64,000 nt of DNA from Actinomycetota bacterium (GCA_005885555.1 VAWN01000026.1:1-64000); one strand, 5' to 3'; positions 22,787-33,052 are shown, counted from the stretch's first letter. Translations and numbers: made by a program. The notes: generated by a model from the letters alone, not told the origin.

Positions 22787-24694
22787 TTAGCCCAGCAGTT
22801 TGAAGAACTGACCGGCGAGCGGCACCGCTCCGGCGGTACTCAGGCCGCCCTCCTGGATGAACACCGCGAACGCCAGGTCGCCGCGGAACCCGATGAACCA
22901 CGAGTGCGTCCTGTCCGGGTGCGCGTCGTCGAACTGCGCGGTGCCGGTCTTGCCGGAGATGGCCGGGCCGGGGGTGTTGGCCAGCGACTTCGCGGTGCCG
23001 CCGGTGACCACCTCGCGCATCATCTGGTGCATCGCGTCGACCGTGCCCTGCTTGAGCGCGGGCTGGTCGGCGGCCGGCTTGGCCGGTGCCGGGTCGGTCA
23101 CCAGGTGCGGCTGCTTCCACTGGCCGCGGGACAGCGCGGCGGCGGCGCCGGCCAGCGCGAGCGGGGAGACCTGCGTGGTGCCCTGCCCGAACGCGGCCGC
23201 GGCCCGGTCGACGTCGGCCTCGTTGACGCCGACCTTGCCGGTGAACGCGTCGATGCCGATGTCCCACGGCACGCCGATACCGAGCTGGGTGGCGGTGTCG
23301 TGCAGCCCGGTCGCGCCGAGCTTGTCGTACAGCCGGGCGAACGCGGTGTTGCACGATTGGGCGAAGTCCTGGTGCAGCGGGAAGGTACCCAGGTGCTCGC
23401 CCTCGACGTTGCTGAAGTTGCGGCCGCCGACGTTGTAGGTCTGCGTGCACTCGATCGGCGTGTTGGCGTCCGCCTGGCCGGTCTCCAGGACATGCGTGGC
23501 GGTGACCGACTTGAAGGTCGACCCTGGCGGTACCTGCGCGGTGAAGCCCAGGTTGAGCGCAGCCGCACCGGGCCCGTTGGCGTCGGCGACGATCGCGCCG
23601 TCGCTGACCCGGATCGCGACGATCGACGCCGGCTTGGTCACCCCGGCGAGCGCCTGCTCGGCGGCCTGCTGGGTCTTCGTGTCGATGGTGGTCTTGAGCG
23701 GCTGGCCGGCGGTGGCGTCGGTGTGGAAGAGGATCTTCGCGGCGTCGCTGCCACCCGGCTTCTGCGCGACCGACACGATGACGCCGGCCTTGCCGCGCAG
23801 CCGGTCGTCGTACCGCTCCTCCAGGCCGCCGTACCCGACCACGTCGCCGATCTGGTACTTGCCGGGATGCGCGTCCATGGTGTCCTTGTGCACCTCGTCG
23901 ACCTGGCCGAGCAGGGCGCGCGCGAACGTCGAGGTGAGCGCGAGCGACCGGGTACCGGTGCGGAACTGCGTGCCGTCCAGGTCGTGGATCATCGGCCTGA
24001 TCTGCTGGTACACGCTGTCGCGCAGCAGCACGACCTCGACGAACTCACCGGGCTTGGCCGCCTTGACCCGGCCCGGCAGGTCGGTCAGGTCGATGTTGAC
24101 CTTGGCCGACCTGAACGCCGCGGACAGCGTCGCCACCAGCGCGTTGAGGTCCTTGACGGCGCCCGGGTCGATGCCCACGTCGACGACCTTCTGATCGCTG
24201 ACCATGGGCTGCCCGGAACCGTCGAGGATCGGACCGCGCGGCGCATCGGTCGTCTTGACTGCCAGTTTGTCACCGTCGGTGACATCGGCGGCGAACACCG
24301 CCGGCTCCCAGATCGGCTTCCACCTGGTGTCGGCGAAGGTCAGCCGCAGCGTCGTCCGGTAGTTCCAGGAAACCCCGGCGGCGATCGGCCAGGACACGTC
24401 GACCGGCGCGGCGGCGTCGTTCTTGGTGACCTTCGCCTTGCCGGCCTTGAGGGTCGGCTTGACGGTGGCGAGGTCACCGCTCAACGCCTTGATCTTGCTG
24501 GCCACGTCGGCGCCGTTCAGCCCCGCGCCGTCCGCGGAGATCAGCGGCAGGCTGCTGGGGAACTGGCCGGTCCGCCAGCCGTCCAGGAACGCGCTGACCG
24601 CGGGGTCCGGCGACGGCTGGTGCGAGCACGCGACCAGTCCGCCGGCGAGCAGCGGTACCGTGAGCAGAGCGGCCAGGCGACGGACAAGACGCAT
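22787..24694 (-). CDS. Penicillin-binding protein, class B-like transpeptidase lipoprotein
   Basis: A peptidoglycan DD-transpeptidase outside the membrane. The 635-residue protein has a lipoprotein signal with lipobox GLVAC and an NTF2-like MecA_N-type domain (about 30-150). The dimerisation/pedestal region includes RGPILDGSG and GYGGLEERYDD. The transpeptidase domain has SxxK at Ser392-Lys395 (PPGSTFK), SxN at Ser447 and KTG at Lys582 (SGKTGTAQ). All catalytic motifs are intact. The NTF2-plus-transpeptidase layout resembles PBP2a/PBPA-type proteins associated with septation or beta-lactam tolerance. I chose the ATG at 24692-24694; an upstream start would precede the signal with MSAWVRMPF. 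Confidence 0.92.
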   Translation of the reverse strand: MRLVRRLAALLTVPLLAGGLVACSHQPSPDPAVSAFLDGWRTGQFPSSLPLISADGAGLNGADVASKIKALSGDLATVKPTLKAGKAKVTKNDAAAPVDVSWPIAAGVSWNYRTTLRLTFADTRWKPIWEPAVFAADVTDGDKLAVKTTDAPRGPILDGSGQPMVSDQKVVDVGIDPGAVKDLNALVATLSAAFRSAKVNIDLTDLPGRVKAAKPGEFVEVVLLRDSVYQQIRPMIHDLDGTQFRTGTRSLALTSTFARALLGQVDEVHKDTMDAHPGKYQIGDVVGYGGLEERYDDRLRGKAGVIVSVAQKPGGSDAAKILFHTDATAGQPLKTTIDTKTQQAAEQALAGVTKPASIVAIRVSDGAIVADANGPGAAALNLGFTAQVPPGSTFKSVTATHVLETGQADANTPIECTQTYNVGGRNFSNVEGEHLGTFPLHQDFAQSCNTAFARLYDKLGATGLHDTATQLGIGVPWDIGIDAFTGKVGVNEADVDRAAAAFGQGTTQVSPLALAGAAAALSRGQWKQPHLVTDPAPAKPAADQPALKQGTVDAMHQMMREVVTGGTAKSLANTPGPAISGKTGTAQFDDAHPDRTHSWFIGFRGDLAFAVFIQEGGLSTAGAVPLAGQFFKLLG

Positions 24695-24920
24695 GAAGGG
24701 CATTCTGACCCACGCGGACAACCCGCCGCCGACCCGGGCTGTTGGCGCTCACCTCCGCGAGCGTCGGTACCGCGGTCCCGGCGACATCGACAAGTCCGCC
24801 GCTATCCTCGGCCCGGAATACGGACGGTGATCGCCAGCCGGGGTCGATCCTCGGATCGGCCGCATAAGCTGAGCGGGAGACCGACCCCACAACGTGGTGG
24901 GAGCGAGGAGAGTGGCACCC

Positions 24921-27900
24921 ATGAAGCGGCGTGCGGCGACCGGCGCGTCCGAGGAGATCGACGAGTCCCCTGAGGGCGCCGGGACGGCACCGGCACGGGG
25001 CGCGGCCGACCGGCCGCTGGCGGTGCCGTCCGCGGCGGACGCCGAGGACAGCGAGCTGGAGGAGCCGTTGCCGGACGCGGAGCGGCTGGTCGACGAGGCG
25101 GTCGCGCTGGCCGGTGAGGACCTCGACACGGCACGGCTGGTCCGCCGGTACTGGCGGTTCGCGCCGGACGAGGAACTGGTCGGGCTGAGCTGCGCGGAGA
25201 TGGTGCAGGCCGCGCGGGAGCACCGGGAGCTGGCCCGGCAACGGGTACCCGGCGAGCTCAAGCTCCAGGTCGACGAGACCGGCGACGGCGAGCTGACCCG
25301 CATCATGATCGTGACCGACGACATGCCGTTCCTCGTCGACACGGTGACCGCGGCGCTGGCGTCCCGCGACCTGTCGGTACACCTGCTGGTCCACCCGTTG
25401 ATGGTGGTGCGACGGCAGCCGCTGGGCGCGCTGGTCGAGGTCGCCGCCGACGTCGAGCCGGACGACGCGATCGCCGGTGACCTGGTCGAGAGCTGGATGC
25501 TGCTGCACGTCGACCGGGTACGCGACACGAACTACCGCGACGAGCTGCTGCGCGACCTCAAGCGGGTACTGACCGACGTGCGCGAGGCGGTCGAAGACTG
25601 GCCGAAGATGCGCGCCCAGGCGTTGAGCCTGGCCGACGAGCTGGCCGACGCGCGGCTGCCGGTACCGGACCGGGACATCACCGACTCCGTCGAGCTGCTG
25701 CGCTGGCTGGTCGACGACCACTTCACGTTCCTCGGGTACCGCGAGTACCGGCTGATCGACGGCCAGATGCTGCAGGCGGTCCTGGGTACCGGCCTGGGCA
25801 TCCTGCGCGGCGACCAGACCCAGCCGCGCAGCCTGGCCACGCTGACCCCGGAGGCGTACGCGCGGGCGCTGGAGAAGCGCCTGCTGGTCATCACCAAGGC
25901 GAACTCCCGGTCCACCGTGCACCGGTCGGCCTACCTGGACTACATCGGGTTCAAGATCTTCGACGAGGCCGGCGAGGTGATCGGCGAGAAGCGGTACCTC
26001 GGCCTGTTCTCCTCGGCGGCATACCAGGGTTCGGTGCGCGAGCTGCCGGTGGTGCGCCGCAAGGTGGCCGCCGTGCTGGAGCGCTCCGGCCTGTCCCCGC
26101 GCAGCCACTCCGGCCGCGACCTGCTCGCGGTGCTGGAGGACTACCCGCGCGACGAGCTGTTCCAGATCAAGACCGACGACCTGTACGACGCGGTCATGGG
26201 CGTACTGCGCCTGGCCGGCCGGCGCCAGCTGCGGCTGTTCGTCCGCCCCGACGCCTACGGCCGGTTCGTGTCCTGCCTGGTGTTCCTGCCCCGCGACCGG
26301 GTCACCACGGAAAACCGGCTGAAGATCCAGGAGATCCTGCTGCGCGAGCTGAACGGCGTCGGGGTGGACTACGCCACCCGGGTCGGCGAGTCGCCGCTGG
26401 CCCGGATCCACTTCATCGTGCGTACCGATCCGGTCGAGCCACCGGAGCGCATCGACGCCGCCCACATCCAGGACCTGCTGGCCGACGCCACCCGGGACTG
26501 GGACGACGACTTCCACATGCTGCTGGACCGCAAGGTCGGTGACGAGCAGAGCCGGTGGCTGTACAGCCGGTACGCCGAGGCGCTGCCGGACGCGTACAAG
26601 GACGAGCACACGCCGTACGAGGCGGTCAAGGACCTGGCCAAGCTGGAGCTGCTCGACGAGCCCGGCGACCTGTCCATGCACGTGTACCGGCGCCGCCAGG
26701 ACGACCACAACGTGCGCTTCAAGGTCTTCCGGTACGGCGAGCCGATGATGCTGTCCACCGTGCTGCCGGTGCTGCACTCGCTCGGGGTACGGGTGACCGA
26801 CGAGCGGCCGTACGAGATCCGGCGCACCGACGCCACGATCTACCTGTACAACTTCGGCCTGATCCTGCCGGCCGGCGCCAAGGAGCTGCCGGTGATCCGG
26901 CCGCACCTGGAGAACGCGTTCTCCGCGGCCTGGCGCGGCGAGGCCGACGTCGACGGGTTCAACGAGCTGGTGGCCCGCGCCGGGCTGACCTGGCGGCAGG
27001 TGGTGATCCTGCGCGCGTACGCCAAGTACCTGCGCCAGGCCGGCACGGTCTATTCGCAGGAGTCGATGGAGGCGGCCCTGATCGCCAACCCGGACATCGC
27101 CGAGCTGCTGGTCAACCTCTTCCAGACCCGGTTCACCCCGAACGGCGGGCAGTCCGACGAAGACCGGGCGCTGCGCGGCAAGGAGCTGGTCACCGCGGTC
27201 GGCCAGCGGCTGGACGCGGTGGAGAGCCTGGACCAGGACCGGATCCTGCGCTCGTACCTGACGCTGATCCAGGCGACGCTGCGCACGAGCTTCTTCCAGC
27301 GGGGTTCCGACGGGCGGCCCAAGTCGTACATCGCGTTCAAGCTGGAGCCGCGCGCGATCCCGGAACTGCCGGCGCCGCGGCCGCGGTACGAGATCTTCGT
27401 GTACGCGCCGCGCTTCGAGGGGGTACACCTGCGGTTCGGGCCGGTGGCCCGGGGCGGGCTGCGCTGGTCCGACCGGCGCGACGACTTCCGTACCGAGATC
27501 CTCGGCCTGGTCAAGGCGCAGATGGTCAAGAACGCGGTGATCGTACCCGTCGGCGCGAAGGGCGGGTTCGTCCTGAAGCAGGCGCCCTCGCCGGCCGACC
27601 GGGACGCGTTCTTCGCCGAGGGCGTGGCCTGCTACCGGCTGTTCATCCAGGCCCTGCTCGACGTCACCGACAACCTGGTCGACGGCGTCGTGGTACCGCC
27701 CCACGACGTGGTACGCCACGACGGCGACGACCCGTACCTGGTGGTCGCGGCCGACAAGGGCACGGCGACGTTCTCCGACATCGCCAACGAGATCTCGGTA
27801 CGGAACCGGTTCTGGCTGGGCGACGCGTTCGCGTCGGGCGGCTCCGCCGGGTACGACCACAAGAAGATGGGCATCACCGCGAAGGGTGCCTGGGAGTCGG

Positions 27901-29858
27901 TCAAGCGGCACTTCCGCGAGCTCGGGCTGGACACCCAGGCCGAGGACTTCACGGTCGTCGGCATCGGCGACATGTCCGGCGACGTGTTCGGCAACGGCAT
28001 GCTGCTGTCCGAGCACATCAAGCTGGTGGCCGCGTTCGACCACCGGCACGTGTTCCTCGACCCGACGCCCGACCCGGCGACCTCCTTCGCCGAGCGGCAG
28101 CGGATGTTCGCCCTGACCAGGTCGTCCTGGGCCGACTACGACCGCACGAAGATCTCCGAAGGCGGCGGCGTCTGGCCCCGTACCGCCAAGTCCATCCCGA
28201 TCTCCCCGCAGGCCCGCGCCGCGCTCGGGCTGCCCGACACCACCACGGCGCTCGCGCCTCCGGAGCTGCTCACCGCGATCCTGCAGGCGCCGGTCGACCT
28301 GCTGTGGAACGGCGGCATCGGCACCTACGTCAAGGCCAGCACCGAGTCGCACGCCGACGTCGGCGACAAGGCCAACGACGCGATCCGGATCAACGGCCGG
28401 CAGCTGCGCGCCCGGGTCGTCGGCGAGGGCGGCAACCTCGGGCTGACCCAGCGCGGGCGGATCGAGTACGGGGTGAGCGGCGGGCACATCTGCACCGACT
28501 TCATCGACAACTCGGCCGGCGTGGACTGCTCCGACCACGAGGTCAACATCAAGATCCTGCTCAACCCGCTGGTGGCCCGCGGGGAACTCGCCGAGGCCGC
28601 GCGCAACGAGCTGCTGCAGGAGATGACCGACGAGGTCGGCGAGCTGGTCCTGCGGGACAACTACGACCAGGCCACGGCGCTGGGCAACGCGCGGGCGCAG
28701 ACGCACTCGCTGCTGCCGGTACACCGGCGGATGCTCGCCGACCTGGAGCGCGACGGGCGGCTGGACCGCGAGCTGGAGGCGATGCCCAGTGACGAGGAGC
28801 TGGTCGCGCGGTTCGCCAGCGGCACCGGGCTGACCTCGCCGGAGTTCGCGGTGCAGCTGGCCTACGTGAAGATCGCGCTGGAGGACGAGATCCTCGCCTC
28901 CTCGCTGCCCGACGACGAGTGGACCCAGCAGGTACTGCTGGACTACTTCCCGACGCCGCTGCGCGAGCGGTACGGCGACCTGATGTCCGGGCACCGGCTG
29001 CGCCGCGAGATCGTCACCACGGGCATCGTCAACGAGGTGGTCAACCGGGGCGGCAGCTCCTTCGTGTACCGCGCCGTCGAGGAGACCGGCGCGTCACCGG
29101 CCGACGTGATCCGCGGGTACGTGATCGTCCGCGACGTCTACGGGCTGCCGGAGCTGTGGCAGGCGATCGAGGAGATGGACAACCGGGTACCGACGAAGGC
29201 GCAGACCACGCTGTTCCTGGAGATGCGCCGGCTGCTCGACCGCGCGGTGCGCTGGCTGGTCACCAACCGCCGGGTACCGCTGGACGTGACCGGGGAGATC
29301 GCCCGGCTGCGGCCCGGCCTGACCCGGTTGCTGCCCCAGCTGCCCACCCTGTTCCGTGGCCGGGAACGCGAGGCGCTGCAGGCGCGCTGCGAGCAGGTCA
29401 CCGCGCTGGGCATCCCCGAGCGCATCGCCGAATGGTCCACCCGGATCTTCTACGGATTCGGGCTGCTCGACATCGTCGGCCTCGCCGACGCGACGGGTGC
29501 CGACACGACCGAGGTCGCCGGCGTGTACTTCGTGCTGTCCGAGCGGTTCCGGGTCGACGAGCTGCTGTCGCGCATCTCCGACCTGCCGCGCAACGACCGC
29601 TGGGACACGCTGGCCCGGATGGCGCTGCGGTACGACCTGTACGCCGCGCTGGCGGCGCTCACCTCCGAGGTGCTGGCGTCGACGTCTGCGCGGGAGAGCA
29701 GCGAGGACCGGGTGACCGAGTGGGAGCACGCCAACGGGGACGCGCTGGCCCGGGCCCGCAACGCGATCGGCGACTTCGAGGACAGCCGCGCTGATCTGGC
29801 GGCATTGTCGGTGCTGCTGCGCCAGATCCGCACCCTGGTCCGCACCGCAGGCGCATAG
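24921..29858 (+). CDS. gdh: NAD-dependent glutamate dehydrogenase, large type
   Basis: Converts L-glutamate and NAD+ to 2-oxoglutarate, ammonium and NADH. At 1645 residues it is of the very large (about 180 kDa) class found in actinobacteria and proteobacteria. N-terminal ACT-like regulatory segments (IMIVTDDMPFLVDTVTAAL) come first. The catalytic core is at about 830-1250 (RFGPVARGGLRWSDRRDDFR, AKGGFVLK, GIGDMSGDVFGNGML, LLWNGGIGTYVK, VVGEGGNLGLTQRGR). A helical C-terminal domain follows. The ATG at 24921 is preceded by GAGGAG. It ends in TAG, 62 bp before palindrome element A1, which separates it from the convergent glycosidase gene. It is the longest gene of the window and intact. Confidence 0.95.
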   Translation: MKRRAATGASEEIDESPEGAGTAPARGAADRPLAVPSAADAEDSELEEPLPDAERLVDEAVALAGEDLDTARLVRRYWRFAPDEELVGLSCAEMVQAAREHRELARQRVPGELKLQVDETGDGELTRIMIVTDDMPFLVDTVTAALASRDLSVHLLVHPLMVVRRQPLGALVEVAADVEPDDAIAGDLVESWMLLHVDRVRDTNYRDELLRDLKRVLTDVREAVEDWPKMRAQALSLADELADARLPVPDRDITDSVELLRWLVDDHFTFLGYREYRLIDGQMLQAVLGTGLGILRGDQTQPRSLATLTPEAYARALEKRLLVITKANSRSTVHRSAYLDYIGFKIFDEAGEVIGEKRYLGLFSSAAYQGSVRELPVVRRKVAAVLERSGLSPRSHSGRDLLAVLEDYPRDELFQIKTDDLYDAVMGVLRLAGRRQLRLFVRPDAYGRFVSCLVFLPRDRVTTENRLKIQEILLRELNGVGVDYATRVGESPLARIHFIVRTDPVEPPERIDAAHIQDLLADATRDWDDDFHMLLDRKVGDEQSRWLYSRYAEALPDAYKDEHTPYEAVKDLAKLELLDEPGDLSMHVYRRRQDDHNVRFKVFRYGEPMMLSTVLPVLHSLGVRVTDERPYEIRRTDATIYLYNFGLILPAGAKELPVIRPHLENAFSAAWRGEADVDGFNELVARAGLTWRQVVILRAYAKYLRQAGTVYSQESMEAALIANPDIAELLVNLFQTRFTPNGGQSDEDRALRGKELVTAVGQRLDAVESLDQDRILRSYLTLIQATLRTSFFQRGSDGRPKSYIAFKLEPRAIPELPAPRPRYEIFVYAPRFEGVHLRFGPVARGGLRWSDRRDDFRTEILGLVKAQMVKNAVIVPVGAKGGFVLKQAPSPADRDAFFAEGVACYRLFIQALLDVTDNLVDGVVVPPHDVVRHDGDDPYLVVAADKGTATFSDIANEISVRNRFWLGDAFASGGSAGYDHKKMGITAKGAWESVKRHFRELGLDTQAEDFTVVGIGDMSGDVFGNGMLLSEHIKLVAAFDHRHVFLDPTPDPATSFAERQRMFALTRSSWADYDRTKISEGGGVWPRTAKSIPISPQARAALGLPDTTTALAPPELLTAILQAPVDLLWNGGIGTYVKASTESHADVGDKANDAIRINGRQLRARVVGEGGNLGLTQRGRIEYGVSGGHICTDFIDNSAGVDCSDHEVNIKILLNPLVARGELAEAARNELLQEMTDEVGELVLRDNYDQATALGNARAQTHSLLPVHRRMLADLERDGRLDRELEAMPSDEELVARFASGTGLTSPEFAVQLAYVKIALEDEILASSLPDDEWTQQVLLDYFPTPLRERYGDLMSGHRLRREIVTTGIVNEVVNRGGSSFVYRAVEETGASPADVIRGYVIVRDVYGLPELWQAIEEMDNRVPTKAQTTLFLEMRRLLDRAVRWLVTNRRVPLDVTGEIARLRPGLTRLLPQLPTLFRGREREALQARCEQVTALGIPERIAEWSTRIFYGFGLLDIVGLADATGADTTEVAGVYFVLSERFRVDELLSRISDLPRNDRWDTLARMALRYDLYAALAALTSEVLASTSARESSEDRVTEWEHANGDALARARNAIGDFEDSRADLAALSVLLRQIRTLVRTAGA

Positions 29859-29920
29859 CCGCGCGGCCCCGCCCGCCGCCCCGCCCACCGCCCCGCGCTG
29901 GCCCCCTCCCCGCGCCGGCC

Positions 29921-30004
29921 CGCTCGTCGATCTTGGAGTTGTGTCGGCGACAAAAGCCGCGTGGCTCCGCGAGTCGGGCACCACAAGTCCAAGATCGACG
30001 AGCG
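29921..30004. repeat. Palindromic element, family A copy 1
   Basis: An 84-bp element with 23-bp terminal inverted repeats (CGCTCGTCGATCTTGGA, then one mismatch) and a conserved middle (GACAAAAGCC, CTCCGCGAGTCGGGCACC). Copy 2 at 57264-57347 matches it at 63 of 68 core positions, in the same orientation. It lies between convergent 3' ends (gdh and nagZ-type gene), so it can act as a bidirectional terminator. The rest of the 29859-30092 gap is a C-rich stretch without a gene. Confidence 0.85.
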
Positions 30005-30092
30005 AGGGCCGGCCCGGCGGGGGGCGAGCGGGTGAGCCGCGCGGGGTGACTGGGGCCCGGCGTTGCCGCCGGGCCCCACCCCTCCCCAAGGA

Positions 30093-31574
30093 TCAATGCT
30101 CGTGTCCGGCGCGCGGCAGCAGGCCGAGCGCCGACGCGGCCGCCCAGCCGTTCGCGCGGCTCGCGCCGTACGTGGTGACGAACGCCCGTACCCCGTGCGG
30201 CCGCCAGTTCGACGGCCAGCCCATCTCGACGGTGACCACCGGGTGCGTGGCGGCCAGGTCCTCGATCAGCCGGGCGGTACCCGGAAGCCGGTGCAGGTTG
30301 CGTCCCACCAGCACGATCGGCCGGGTACCGGCAGCGGCGCGCAGCGCCTCCGGCGTCGCGGTGCGGTACCCGACCTGCACGTGCTCGGTCCCGTTGACGT
30401 GCGGCGCGAGGCCCCACGGCACGCCCGGCCCGACCGCGATGTTGATCTCGTCGTCGGACTCCAGCACCTGCACGATCAGCGGGTCGCCCAGCCCGGCGAG
30501 GGAGCCCTCGACGCGGATGGCGCGCTGCGCCGCCGGGTACCCGATGCCGTCCTCGACCGGTCCCTCCGTCCGGGTGGCGAGCGCCCACGCGGCCAGGCCG
30601 GCGACCCGCTCGGCGGCCTCCTCGACCCGGGTCAGCGGCAGCCACCCCGCCTCGATGCCCGCGACGATCTCCGCAACGGTGTCCTCGACCAGTACCGCGT
30701 CCACCCGCGAGCCCAGGCACAGCAGGTCGTTGCCGGCGGCGAGAGCCCGGGCGGCGGCGGCTGCGGTGCCCCCGGCGACCTCGGCGGCCGCGCGCATCTC
30801 CAGCGCGTCGGTGATCACCACGCCGGCGAAGCCCAGTTCCCGGCGGAGCAGGTCGACCATGGCGGCGCGGGACAGCGTGGCAGGCAGGTCGCCGGTGAGC
30901 ACAGGTACCCGGATGTGCGCCGTCATGACCGCCTGGGTACCGGCCTTGATCGCGGCGACGAACGGCGTCAGGTCGCGCTCGCGCAGCACCTCCATGCCGA
31001 CATCGAGGGTGGGCAGGTCGAGGTGCGAGTCGGTGCTGGTACCCCCGTGTCCGGGGAAGTGCTTGACGCAGGCGGCCACGCCGACGGACTGCAGCCCGAC
31101 GACCGCGGCGGCGGACTGCGCGGCGACCCGGGCCGGGTCGGATCCGAACGAGCGGGTGCCGATCACCGGGTTGTCGTCGGCGGTGTTGACGTCCACGGTC
31201 GGCGCGAGGTTCACGTTGAACCCGGTCGCCAGCAGGTCGCGCCCGATCGCCCGGTAGATCCGCTCGGTCAGCTCCACGTCGTCGATCGCGCCGAGCGCGG
31301 CGTTACCCGGGTACGGGCTGCCGGCGGCGTGGGCCAGGCGGGTGACGTCGCCGCCCTCCTCGTCGATCGACAGCAAAAGGTCGGAGCGCACCTCGCGCAG
31401 CTGTCCGGTCAGCGCGGTCAGTTGGCCGCGATCGACGATGTTGTACCCGAAGATGATGCACCCGGCCACGCCCTCGTCGATCAGGTCGGTGATCCAGCCC
31501 GGCGCCTCGTGGCCGCGGAAGGCAGGCAGCAGGGTACTGAGGGCGAGTCGCCGCAACCCCGGATCAATTGCCAC
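30093..31574 (-). CDS. nagZ: Glycoside hydrolase family 3, beta-N-acetylhexosaminidase-like
   Basis: Removes N-acetylglucosamine (or related sugar) from cell-wall or chitin fragments. The 493-residue protein has the GH3 core: LLLSIDEEGGDVTRL, NLAPTVDVN, the catalytic loop KHFPGHGGTSTDSH (His/Asp dyad of NagZ-type enzymes), and nucleophile Asp in VITDALEM. A C-terminal region adds IVLVGRNLHRLPG. GTG at 31572-31574 is preceded by GGAGGGG at 8 nt. There is no signal peptide, suggesting cytoplasmic action on imported sugars. The divergent ROK regulator 180 bp away and the ribokinase nearby support a sugar-catabolic locus. Confidence 0.88.
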   Translation of the reverse strand: MAIDPGLRRLALSTLLPAFRGHEAPGWITDLIDEGVAGCIIFGYNIVDRGQLTALTGQLREVRSDLLLSIDEEGGDVTRLAHAAGSPYPGNAALGAIDDVELTERIYRAIGRDLLATGFNVNLAPTVDVNTADDNPVIGTRSFGSDPARVAAQSAAAVVGLQSVGVAACVKHFPGHGGTSTDSHLDLPTLDVGMEVLRERDLTPFVAAIKAGTQAVMTAHIRVPVLTGDLPATLSRAAMVDLLRRELGFAGVVITDALEMRAAAEVAGGTAAAAARALAAGNDLLCLGSRVDAVLVEDTVAEIVAGIEAGWLPLTRVEEAAERVAGLAAWALATRTEGPVEDGIGYPAAQRAIRVEGSLAGLGDPLIVQVLESDDEINIAVGPGVPWGLAPHVNGTEHVQVGYRTATPEALRAAAGTRPIVLVGRNLHRLPGTARLIEDLAATHPVVTVEMGWPSNWRPHGVRAFVTTYGASRANGWAAASALGLLPRAGHEH

Positions 31575-31717
31575 GCTGGTTCCCCTCCGCCCGCCGGCAC
31601 CTGTGACAATGGTGCCGCCCGGCCATCCACGATCGTCAGAACGGGTAGCGGCTCGGCGGAGGGCCGGCCAAGACCCTTCACCGTACGCTACCGATATCAT
31701 CACGCTTCACGTGCAAA

Positions 31718-31734
31718 TTAGGAAAGTTTCCTAA
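31718..31734. promoter_or_regulatory. Perfect 17-bp palindrome, probable ROK-family operator
   Basis: TTAGGAAA-G-TTTCCTAA is a perfect palindrome and strikingly AT-rich for this DNA. It lies 20 bp before the ROK regulator start and between it and the divergent glycosidase gene. ROK repressors usually bind such A/T-rich palindromes and autoregulate. Confidence 0.7.
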
Positions 31735-31754
31735 ACGATAGAGGTACCACCGCG

Positions 31755-32927
31755 ATGAGCTCAACCCGCCTTCCAGGTACACCTCGGCTGCTGCGCGCGA
31801 TCAACGACCGCGCCGCGCTGGAGTTGTTGCTGGGCCAGGGCCCTTTGACCCGGGCACAGCTCGGGGAGCTGACTGGTTTGTCCAAGGTAACGGCTTCCCA
31901 GCTAGTGGAAAGGTTGGAGGAACGCGGGCTGGTTTCCCGGGTCGGCGAGCAGGCCGGCGGGCGCGGTCCGAACGCCTCGCTGTACGCCGTGGTACCCACC
32001 AGCGCCTTCGTCGTCGGCGTCGACGTCGGACCGGAGCACGCCGTGGCCGCCTGTGCGGACATCACCGGCACGGTGGTCGGACGGATCGAGCAATCCACGC
32101 ACGACACGGACGATCCGGTCGGCGTGGTACACAGGGCGGTGATCGAGGCGGCCCGCAGCGGCAAGGCGCCGATCAGCAAGGTCCGACGTGTGGTGCTCGG
32201 CAGCCCGGGTCTGGTCGACCCGGACACCGGCGACCTGTCCTTCGTCTTCGACCTGCCGCGCTGGCAGCGGGGCCTGCTCGCGGCGCTGCGCGACGACCTC
32301 AAGCGCGCCGTCGTGTTCGAGAACGACGTCAACCTCGCCGCGGTCGCCGAGGCGTACACCGGCGCGGCCAAGGGCGTCGACGACTTCGTGCTGCTCTGGC
32401 TGGGCCGCGGCGTCGGCATGGCGGTCGTCCTCGGTGGCCGGCTGCACCGCGGGGTCAGCGGGGCGGCCGGCGAGATCGGGTACCTGCCCGTCGCCGGGGC
32501 GCCGGTGCCGCGCGGTGGCCGGGCCAAGGGCGGGTTCAAGGAGCTCGCGGTCGCCGACGCGATCCGGGCCGTGGCGCGCGAGCACGGTTTCCGCGCCGCG
32601 ACCGCGCAGGATGCGGTACGGGCGGCGGTCAACGCGGGTACCCCCGGCGCTCCGGTCCTCGACGAGCTGGCCCGCCGGCTGGCACTGGGGCTGGCGGCGG
32701 CCTGCGTCGTGCTCGACCCGGCGCTGGTGGTACTGGCGGGCGAAGTGGGCCTGGCCGGCGGACTGTCGCTGGCGCACCGGGTACAGCTGGAGGTGGCCGC
32801 GATCGCGCCGGTGTCGCCGCGGGTCGTGGTCTCCGAGGCGGTCAGCGAGCCGGTACTGCACGGCGCGCTGCTCACCGCGCTGGACGCGACGCGCGACGAG
32901 GTGTTCGGCTCGACCATCGGCGGTTAG
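31755..32927 (+). CDS. ROK-family transcriptional regulator
   Basis: A sugar-responsive repressor of 390 residues. The N-terminal winged helix (about 20-75: AALELLLGQGPLTRAQLGEL, LSKVTASQLVERLEERGLVS) is followed by a sugar-kinase-like domain (VVGVDVGPEHAVA, FENDVNLAAVAEA, WLGRGVGMAVVLGG, GAAGEIGYLPV). The usual ROK Cys cluster CxCGxxGC is absent; GAPVPRGGRAKGGF replaces it, so a structural zinc is unlikely. AGAGG precedes the ATG. The palindrome 20 bp upstream is the likely operator. The likely regulon is the divergent nagZ-type gene and perhaps the downstream genes including ribokinase. Confidence 0.88.
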   Translation: MSSTRLPGTPRLLRAINDRAALELLLGQGPLTRAQLGELTGLSKVTASQLVERLEERGLVSRVGEQAGGRGPNASLYAVVPTSAFVVGVDVGPEHAVAACADITGTVVGRIEQSTHDTDDPVGVVHRAVIEAARSGKAPISKVRRVVLGSPGLVDPDTGDLSFVFDLPRWQRGLLAALRDDLKRAVVFENDVNLAAVAEAYTGAAKGVDDFVLLWLGRGVGMAVVLGGRLHRGVSGAAGEIGYLPVAGAPVPRGGRAKGGFKELAVADAIRAVAREHGFRAATAQDAVRAAVNAGTPGAPVLDELARRLALGLAAACVVLDPALVVLAGEVGLAGGLSLAHRVQLEVAAIAPVSPRVVVSEAVSEPVLHGALLTALDATRDEVFGSTIGG

Positions 32928-33052
32928 GTACCGCGATCCTGGCGCTCGCTGCGCTCGCGCGGGCCTGGGGCTCCTCAGGCGACGCCTTCCCTCCTCGCTG
33001 CGCTCGTCAGTCCAGGCGCCGCCCGCCCCAGGCCGCGTGATTGGATGACCGG

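Noticed and set aside
32940-33010. CTCGCTGCGCTCG occurring twice before the ABC ATPase gene
   Set aside because: Short GC-rich word with no symmetric arrangement or further copies clear to the eye; not called as a repeat family.
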